Assembly: GCA_004357015.1 (NCBI GenBank)
Contig: SMXE01000038.1
Location: 1 to 11,522 of the forward strand
Direction of reading: 5' to 3'
DNA from: Caldithrix sp.
GTDB lineage: Bacteria; Zhuqueibacterota; Zhuqueibacteria; Oceanimicrobiales; Oceanimicrobiaceae
Length of the DNA: 11,522 nt
The notes beneath the pieces were generated by a model, which was given only the letters and a program-made list of their open reading frames with translations, was not told where the DNA came from and searched no databases. A program made the position numbers and the translations under genes. Below, piece by piece: positions 6,255 to 11,522 of this stretch (positions are counted from its first letter, which is position 1; every line of letters starts with the position of its first letter).

Positions 6255-6407
6255 TAAGAAATAAAAGATATCTTTTTTACCAATAGCTACTTGTCAATAC
6301 TGCTTTGCGGGGATTTTATTCCATATCTGGCGAAAAATTGACATAGGTTGTAAATAGTGTCCAGGCGCCGGACGTGCGGTCGGGATTGCATTCTGCCACG
6401 CTTTGCG
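6255..6407 (-). promoter_or_regulatory. Intergenic region upstream of the sigma operon, with possible promoter
   Basis: This 153-base gap is the only sizeable one upstream of the sigma/anti-sigma/VWA operon, so it should hold its promoter. On the minus strand there is a perfect TTGACA (6297-6292). No good -10 box sits 16-18 bases further on; the best nearby hexamers (in GATATCTT) are too far or too weak. A 14-bp palindrome lies between this box and the start codon. I saw no convincing ECF-type autoregulatory promoter (GAAC with a GTC/TCT partner) and no terminator with a T-run behind the TPR gene. Confidence 0.3.
6263..6276. repeat. 14-bp perfect palindrome, AAAAGATATCTTTT
   Basis: The 14 bases read the same on both strands and sit 9-22 bases before the sigma factor ATG. 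It could be an operator half-site pair, or part of a hairpin covering the ribosome binding region (no Shine-Dalgarno is visible there). It could also be chance in an AT-rich spot. Only position and symmetry support it. Confidence 0.35.
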
Positions 6408-9400
6408 CTAACGCGTTGACTCTGACAGATAACTTTTATCGATTTCTTCCAATTGCTTGAGCGCAAATCGGCCAAAATTGCTTCCGACACCCTGCTCGCG
6501 GAGGATTCTTTGAAAGATTTTCCTTGCTTGCTCGACTTCATTGAGTCGCAGGAAGCATCTGCCGGTTTCGAACAGGGCGGTGACATGCCACGGGAGTTTT
6601 GTGCGAGGGGTGAGATACGCTACTTTCAAATACTCAGCAGTGGCTCGTTCGAAGTTCCCCATCTCTTTGTAGCATTGCGCGACGTTGAACTGGATCTCTG
6701 CTTCCGACTCCGTGTCAGCGTAGGGCAGCAGATCGCGAAAATGTCCGATGGCCCTGTCGTACTCCTTGAGATTCATCAGATGCCGGCCGAGAGCAACCTT
6801 AAGCGCAAAAACGTGCTCCCCGCGCGGATACTTGTTGAGGTACTCCCGCGTCACTGCAATCGCCTGGTCCCACATTCTGGCGTCGCCGTAACACTTGCTA
6901 AGATAGAGCAACGCTTTGGGATAATAGTCTCCTGCTTTAGGATGCTTAAGGATGCGTTTGAAAGCGTGAATTGCGTTTTCCACCTGTTGCGATTTGTAGT
7001 AAAAATCGCCCAGGTTGAAATAGGCGAGCGGCGTGACTTCGCTGTCAGGATAGCGTGAGGGAATGTCCGTCAGAATCTTTAGCGCGTCCTCAGTGTGGTT
7101 GGTGATGAGATAAACGGCCCCAAGCCCAAACTCTCCGTGCGCACCCCAGTCTGTATTCTTGAAGCTGCCGCGCAGCTTCTTAAAGGTCTTTTCGGCGAGG
7201 ATGAAGTTCTTGTCATCCAGATACGCGTTGCCCTTATCCAGCAAGAATTGGCCTTCTTCCTCCTTGATATTTTTGTACTTCTTTTTGAAAGCTTTTTCCG
7301 CAGCATTTGCGGCTGCAAATTGCTCCATTTTGTACTGACACCTAATCGCACGCGACTCAGCGTAACGTTGTTCCATCCTATCCTGAGCCAGTTGTTTGGT
7401 GGCCAAATAGTGTGTGAGTGCTTGCGGGAAGGATTTATCCGCAAACAACAGGTCTCCAAGTTGGCGGTGCACCCTCGCCTTAAGCCCCTGGCCCAGGTCC
7501 CGATTCAGGATGCTGCTGAGATATTCTCTTGCGAGAACCTCGTACCCCTCTTGCTGTGAAATCCGGGCAACCGCCAGCATGGCTTGCACAGCCTCATCGC
7601 CGTCCGCGTGGCCATGGATGAAACGGATATACTCCCGCAGGGCGCTCTCTTTCTGACCAAGCTGTTCGTAGGTATTCGCGATCCGGATCGTGAGACTATC
7701 AAGTTCCATTGCAGATGTCGATTTCAAATGGCGCCGAACCTTCATGTACGACTCCAGCGCCGGCTGGTGTTTGCCTAAATCAGAATTGATGTCGCCCAGC
7801 AAGATTTGCGCAGCCGTGACAATCGACGAGTAGAAAAAGTCAGTTTCGATGCGCCGCAAGTCATCGAGTGCCGATTGAGATGACCCCATTTGCTGAAAAA
7901 TCTGCGCGCGCAGGTAAAGCGCTTCAGGAATGAAATGGCTCCTGGGATTGTCTCCGACAAATTGTGACACGCTGGCCAACACCAGTGAGTCCGGTTCAAA
8001 GCGAGCCCTGCACAAAACGCTGCGAAAAGCGGCCTTTTCTAAATAGATGCTCGAACGTGGCGTCGAAACAACTTTCTCGTAGTAGGTTCTCGCGTTTCTG
8101 AACGCGCTCGTGTCCGCGGCGCTGGCGCTTTCAAAGATGGAATCCGCAAACGCCATATGGATAAAATCTAAGTGCTTGCCCTGCGGGTACCGCTCAAGCC
8201 ACGTTGCGGCCAAGTCGAGCAAGCTCATCTGACCTTCGTTCGTTAGCAGGTGGACTCTGGTCAAGAGGAACTTTACCTCCTCCGCCTTGAATTCAGAAAA
8301 GTTCTGCTCCAAATAGCTGAGACTGACTACCACACTGTCAAAGAGGCTTTTCGCCCCAACCGGATCATCCGCGAGCGAAGCCAATTCCGCGAGGCGAAAA
8401 TGAGACTTGCCCAGCAAAAAGAACGCCTCGGCAGAGGACTTGGCATTGTTGCCCTCTTGCAGCATTACAATCGCTCTTTTGAACTGACCGACTGCATCCT
8501 CGAAACTCTTGGCCTGGTAGTAGATCTTCCCGATTTCCAGGTCGATATTTTTCGAAGGGCTTTCCGAGTTCAAGACTGCAACAAGACTGGTCAAGCCGCG
8601 CAAACTCGAATTAGAGTCCAGATTAAGGTTTTCTCGAATTGATCTGACCCTGCCCTGTGCCCAGGAGAACTCGTCCGCGCCGGGATACGTTTCCAAATAG
8701 TGCTGATATTCCCGGATGGCCAGCCGGTATTCCCCAGATTTTTCGTAACACCTCCCAAGACCCAACTGCGCATTGTCCACCCTGGCGTTACCCGGGTACG
8801 TGTCGATGAAATCCTGATAGGCCCGCAAAGCCATGGGATAATTTCCCGTGGCTTGCTCGACGATCTCGGCCTGCCTGAAAGACATTTCCGGCATGATCTC
8901 ACTGCCACGAAAGCGGTTCTTGTACGTCCTGATCAAGCTCAGGGCATCCCGTGCCCGGCCGAGCTCAACCAGGATATCCACCTGCAGCAAATAGGCGGGT
9001 TGAATAATGCCGGCTGTGTCCCGCTGCACATCGGTACCTGGATCAACTTTTATTATCCCGGAGAGCGCTTTATCGGCCTCCTGGTACCTCTTGATTCTTG
9101 CAAGCAGCCGTGCAAGCTTCAGATTAGCTTTATCCACAAGCGCGGCAGAAGCAATCCGGGAGGCCTGCCTGTAAGAATCCAGAGCAGTTGCATTGTCGGT
9201 CAGCGTTTCGAAAATTTCACCCCTTCCCAGGTAAGCCGCGGCACGTCGGTCAGCGTTGTCAGCCTGCGCAATGAAGGCATCGAACTGTGCCAGAGCATTG
9301 GTGAAATCGCCATGCCGCTGATAGGCGAGTGCCAGATGATACAAGGCGTTCTCAGCTTCTTTGGAGGATTTGAATTCGTTTACGATCTTTTTGTAATTGG

Positions 9401-10106
9401 CTTCAGCTTCCCGAAATTGACCGAGTTTTTCAAAAATCTGGCCGCGCAACCAATAAATACGCGGGTCTTTCAGGTCCGGGCCTAGCGCGTGAAAAATGCC
9501 ATCCATTTGTGCAATCGCTTCCTGAAAGTCCCCACGGTCAACATAGAGGTTCACGACCGCAAGGTGAGCATCCATTCTCTCCAGCGCGTCGGGATAGTCG
9601 CTCACAACCCGCAGGAAACTGTCCAGGGCAGAGCCAAAGTCCCCAGCTTTGTCATAGGCTCCTCCTGCTGCCAACAGAGCCCGCGGCGCCAGCTCACTTT
9701 CCCGGTGGAAATAGGCGACTCGACTCCAAAGCTCAGCGGCAGCCTTGAAGTTTTCCTGCGCCAACTGACACTGTCCCATCTTAAATCGCGACTGCGGCAT
9801 TAGCGCGGAACGGGGGTAATTCAGCTCCATGTCCCGGTAGGCACCAAAAGCCTTATCATATTCTGAGATTGCAAAATAGGATTCGCCGCTGAGAAAGAGC
9901 GCCTGATCCGCACGTTCGTTGTTAGGGAATTTCTGTGTAAAATCCCGAAACTGCTTTGCTGCTAGTAAATGCAGGCCGTCTTCATAGAGTTTCTGCGCGA
10001 AAAGAAACTCCTTTTCGGCAATACTGACTTGCGCAAACGCCAATCCGCGGATGGCCGCGGCCAGCACATATACTATTAAGATAGTTAACTGGTTGACTCT
10101 TATCAA
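6408..10106 (-). CDS. Very large exported tetratricopeptide-repeat protein
   Basis: This 1232-residue protein starts with a signal peptide (hydrophobic LTILIVYVLAAAIRGLAFA, probable cleavage after AFA) and then consists almost wholly of TPR helix pairs to its end. I estimate twenty or more units. Typical ones read ADQALFLSGESYFAISEYDKAFGAYRDM, with YP-containing turns (KFPNNERAD, NYPRSAL, DYPDALE, TYPGNARVD, RYPDSEV, KYPRGEHV) that recall the BamD/YbgF type of outer-membrane-associated TPR. There is no lipobox Cys, C-terminal anchor or catalytic domain, so a soluble periplasmic scaffold is the simplest reading; partners are unknown. The start is TTG at 10106, 6 bases after the helicase stop, with GTAGG upstream. 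The first in-frame ATG lies far inside the repeats and would lose the signal peptide. Tight spacing suggests cotranscription with the helicase gene. The reading frame is intact throughout. Confidence 0.87.
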   Translation of the reverse strand: MIRVNQLTILIVYVLAAAIRGLAFAQVSIAEKEFLFAQKLYEDGLHLLAAKQFRDFTQKFPNNERADQALFLSGESYFAISEYDKAFGAYRDMELNYPRSALMPQSRFKMGQCQLAQENFKAAAELWSRVAYFHRESELAPRALLAAGGAYDKAGDFGSALDSFLRVVSDYPDALERMDAHLAVVNLYVDRGDFQEAIAQMDGIFHALGPDLKDPRIYWLRGQIFEKLGQFREAEANYKKIVNEFKSSKEAENALYHLALAYQRHGDFTNALAQFDAFIAQADNADRRAAAYLGRGEIFETLTDNATALDSYRQASRIASAALVDKANLKLARLLARIKRYQEADKALSGIIKVDPGTDVQRDTAGIIQPAYLLQVDILVELGRARDALSLIRTYKNRFRGSEIMPEMSFRQAEIVEQATGNYPMALRAYQDFIDTYPGNARVDNAQLGLGRCYEKSGEYRLAIREYQHYLETYPGADEFSWAQGRVRSIRENLNLDSNSSLRGLTSLVAVLNSESPSKNIDLEIGKIYYQAKSFEDAVGQFKRAIVMLQEGNNAKSSAEAFFLLGKSHFRLAELASLADDPVGAKSLFDSVVVSLSYLEQNFSEFKAEEVKFLLTRVHLLTNEGQMSLLDLAATWLERYPQGKHLDFIHMAFADSIFESASAADTSAFRNARTYYEKVVSTPRSSIYLEKAAFRSVLCRARFEPDSLVLASVSQFVGDNPRSHFIPEALYLRAQIFQQMGSSQSALDDLRRIETDFFYSSIVTAAQILLGDINSDLGKHQPALESYMKVRRHLKSTSAMELDSLTIRIANTYEQLGQKESALREYIRFIHGHADGDEAVQAMLAVARISQQEGYEVLAREYLSSILNRDLGQGLKARVHRQLGDLLFADKSFPQALTHYLATKQLAQDRMEQRYAESRAIRCQYKMEQFAAANAAEKAFKKKYKNIKEEEGQFLLDKGNAYLDDKNFILAEKTFKKLRGSFKNTDWGAHGEFGLGAVYLITNHTEDALKILTDIPSRYPDSEVTPLAYFNLGDFYYKSQQVENAIHAFKRILKHPKAGDYYPKALLYLSKCYGDARMWDQAIAVTREYLNKYPRGEHVFALKVALGRHLMNLKEYDRAIGHFRDLLPYADTESEAEIQFNVAQCYKEMGNFERATAEYLKVAYLTPRTKLPWHVTALFETGRCFLRLNEVEQARKIFQRILREQGVGSNFGRFALKQLEEIDKSYLSESTR

Positions 10107-10112
10107 ATCAGT

Positions 10113-11522
10113 TTAACCTACAGTTTCAAGCTTCGCATATTTGACCAACAACCGCTTTACGCCCACATCGTAAAACTTTACCGAAAGCTTCGCGGTCTCT
10201 CCACTACCGTCCATGCCGACAATTTTGCCGAGTCCAAAAGAAGGGTGTCTCACTTCACAACCGACATAAAATGACTGGGCATCCTGCGAGAAGTCCTCAT
10301 ACGCCGGCATAGTTTCTTCCTGACGCTGCCGGCGGCCATTTGTGCTGCCTCTCGGATGTTCCGTGTGTGGCCGTTCGCGGTAGGTTCTGCGGAGATCGAT
10401 TCGCTCCACGAAGCGGTCGTCTACCTCCTCCAGAAATCGGGAGGCTAAATTTTCAAAATACTCTCCGTATCGCAGCCTTCTGGCGGCCCAGGTCATGTAG
10501 AGGCGCTCTTCAGCACGCGTTGCCCCTACATAGAACAGGCGCCGTTCCTCTTCTAATTCCTCGTTGGTATTGAGAGAGCGCGACAACGGGAATAATCCTT
10601 CTTCGAGACCGGTCATGTACACCACCGGGAACTCGAGTCCCTTTGCGCTATGTAGCGTCATCAGCGTCACGGCATTGCTTCGGTCGTCCCAGGAATCAAT
10701 GTCAGTTATTAAAGAAACTTCTTCAAGAAAGTGTTCAAGATCGTTGCTATTGTGCCGTTTGCTAAAATTATCGACAGCGGAAAGAAGCTCGCCTACGTTC
10801 TCACCGCGCCCATAAGACTCCTCGGTACCCGTCGCCTTGAACTTTCGCAGGATACCAATTTCGTCCACCAGTGTGCGCGCCAGCTCTCCGGCCGAGAGTT
10901 CCACTCTGAGGCAGGCATATTTTCTGATAAGGTTATGAAATTGTTTAATTTGTGCCTCGATTCTGGCAGAGATCGATTCGACCTCATCTGCGCGGCCCGC
11001 TGCTTCAAGTAGAGGAATGCCGCTCTCTTGCGCAAATTGCTCCAGTTTCTCAACAGAGGTATCTCCGATCCCGCGCAAAGGAAAGTTGATGACGCGCTTC
11101 AGGCTGATGGAATCCTTCGGATTGCAAATCAAACGGAGGTATGCCAGCACATCCTTGATTTCCTTGCGCTCATAAAACCGAACGCCTCCCACGATAATGT
11201 ACGGAATGCCGGCGGCACGCAACGCATCCTCAAGAACACGTGACTGCGCGTTGGTGCGGTACAGAATGACAAAATCACAAAAGTTTCGTCCATTATCATG
11301 TAGTTCTTCTCTTATAGAGGTTACGACATAAAGTGACTCTGCGATTTGATCCTCAAACGCCAGTACCTTGGCCTTTTCACCCTTAGCATTCGCAGTCCAA
11401 CGCTTCTTTGGTAATCGCTGCTTGTTGTTCCGGACAACTGAGTGTGCCACGCTTAGAATGTGCTTGGTGGAACGGTAATTTTGCTCCAGGCGGTAGACCT
11501 TGCAGCCGGGGTAGTCTTTTTC
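10113..11522 (-). CDS. pcrA: PcrA/UvrD-type ATP-dependent DNA helicase, C-terminal part (5' end off window)
   Basis: The frame is open to the window edge. Bases 11451-11522 add 24 codons, including LEQNYRST (motif IV), so the GTG at 11450 is internal and not the start. The visible 469 residues cover most of the second RecA-like half of a superfamily 1A 3'-5' helicase. They include GVRFYERKEIKDVLAYLRL, motif V (TLMTLHSAKGLEFPVVYMTG) and motif VI (EERRLFYVGATRAEERLYM) with its arginine finger. A charged linker (RERPHTEHPRGSTNGRRQRQ) leads to a C-terminal Tudor-like domain (GCEVRHPSFGLGKIVGMDG, then VKFYDVGVKRLLVKYAKLE). In PcrA/UvrD that domain contacts RNA polymerase. The role is removal of blocked replication and transcription complexes and displacement of incised strands in excision repair. 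PcrA and UvrD cannot be separated cleanly here; HPSFGLGKI favours PcrA. About 270 N-terminal residues, with the Walker A motif, lie outside. It ends TAA at 10113. Confidence 0.95.
   Translation of the reverse strand, partial: EKDYPGCKVYRLEQNYRSTKHILSVAHSVVRNNKQRLPKKRWTANAKGEKAKVLAFEDQIAESLYVVTSIREELHDNGRNFCDFVILYRTNAQSRVLEDALRAAGIPYIIVGGVRFYERKEIKDVLAYLRLICNPKDSISLKRVINFPLRGIGDTSVEKLEQFAQESGIPLLEAAGRADEVESISARIEAQIKQFHNLIRKYACLRVELSAGELARTLVDEIGILRKFKATGTEESYGRGENVGELLSAVDNFSKRHNSNDLEHFLEEVSLITDIDSWDDRSNAVTLMTLHSAKGLEFPVVYMTGLEEGLFPLSRSLNTNEELEEERRLFYVGATRAEERLYMTWAARRLRYGEYFENLASRFLEEVDDRFVERIDLRRTYRERPHTEHPRGSTNGRRQRQEETMPAYEDFSQDAQSFYVGCEVRHPSFGLGKIVGMDGSGETAKLSVKFYDVGVKRLLVKYAKLETVG

Noticed and set aside
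6338..6343. Plus-strand TTGACA as a promoter -35 box
   Set aside because: No -10 box follows at 16-18 bases and there is no plus-strand gene for it to serve.
6360..6375. Terminator behind the TPR gene (GTCC...GGAC hairpin)
   Set aside because: The stem is only 4-5 bp and no T-run follows on the minus strand.
8700..9485. 261-codon plus-strand open frame
   Set aside because: It lies inside the intact TPR gene on the opposite strand and resembles no known protein; it reflects codon bias of the repeat gene.
10113..11450. Helicase gene starting at GTG 11450
   Set aside because: The frame stays open to the window edge and the 24 codons before the GTG encode the conserved LEQNYRST helicase motif, so the gene is cut by the window.

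Overview
This is a bacterial chromosomal window of moderate G+C in which every gene I can support lies on the minus strand, so it is best read from right to left. All three stop codons are used (for example TAA for the pcrA-like gene, TAG for the anti-sigma gene, TGA for nadC), so the standard bacterial code applies. An ECF sigma factor with a zinc-finger anti-sigma factor, a VIT/VWA protein, a very large exported TPR protein and a methylmalonyl-CoA epimerase together suggest a diderm of the FCB/candidate-phylum type (KSB1 or Calditrichota-like). That placement is a guess from gene content, not a demonstrated assignment. There are no signs of a plasmid, phage, CRISPR array, tRNA or insertion sequence.

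Layout from right to left: (1) 11522-10113, the C-terminal two thirds of a PcrA/UvrD helicase, cut by the window edge. (2) 10106-6408, an exported 1232-residue TPR protein that starts 6 bases after the helicase stop. (3) 6407-6255, a 153-base gap with a possible promoter and a 14-bp perfect palindrome. (4) 6254-2364, a tight three-gene unit: ECF sigma factor, membrane-anchored zinc-finger anti-sigma factor, and an exported VIT/VWA protein, ended by a rho-independent terminator at 2284-2322. (5) 2212-911, nadC followed by a methylmalonyl-CoA epimerase. (6) 934-873, a degenerate AT-rich word repeat that overlaps the end of the epimerase gene. (7) 818-1, a uvrC gene running off the left edge.

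Two genes are broken in a way that leaves the rest of their reading frame intact. uvrC has an in-frame TAA (546-548) exactly where the family has the Tyr of its K-Y-K-P-R-Y-N motif, and the frame then stays open to the window edge with clear UvrC sequence. The VIT/VWA gene is split by a frameshift at a run of eight G (plus-strand C at 2637-2644), and its conserved C-terminal domain continues in another frame to 2364. These could be recent mutations, slippage or phase variation at the G run, or errors in the assembly. Sequence alone cannot decide.

The most interesting functional unit is the sigma/anti-sigma/VIT-VWA operon, read as a possible envelope-sensing signalling system. The anti-sigma factor has a cytoplasmic zinc domain, one membrane span and a long extracytoplasmic part. 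The VIT/VWA partner is exported, has Ala in place of the usual MIDAS Thr, and carries the G8 frameshift. The exported TPR protein next door may belong to the same envelope function, but only proximity supports that.
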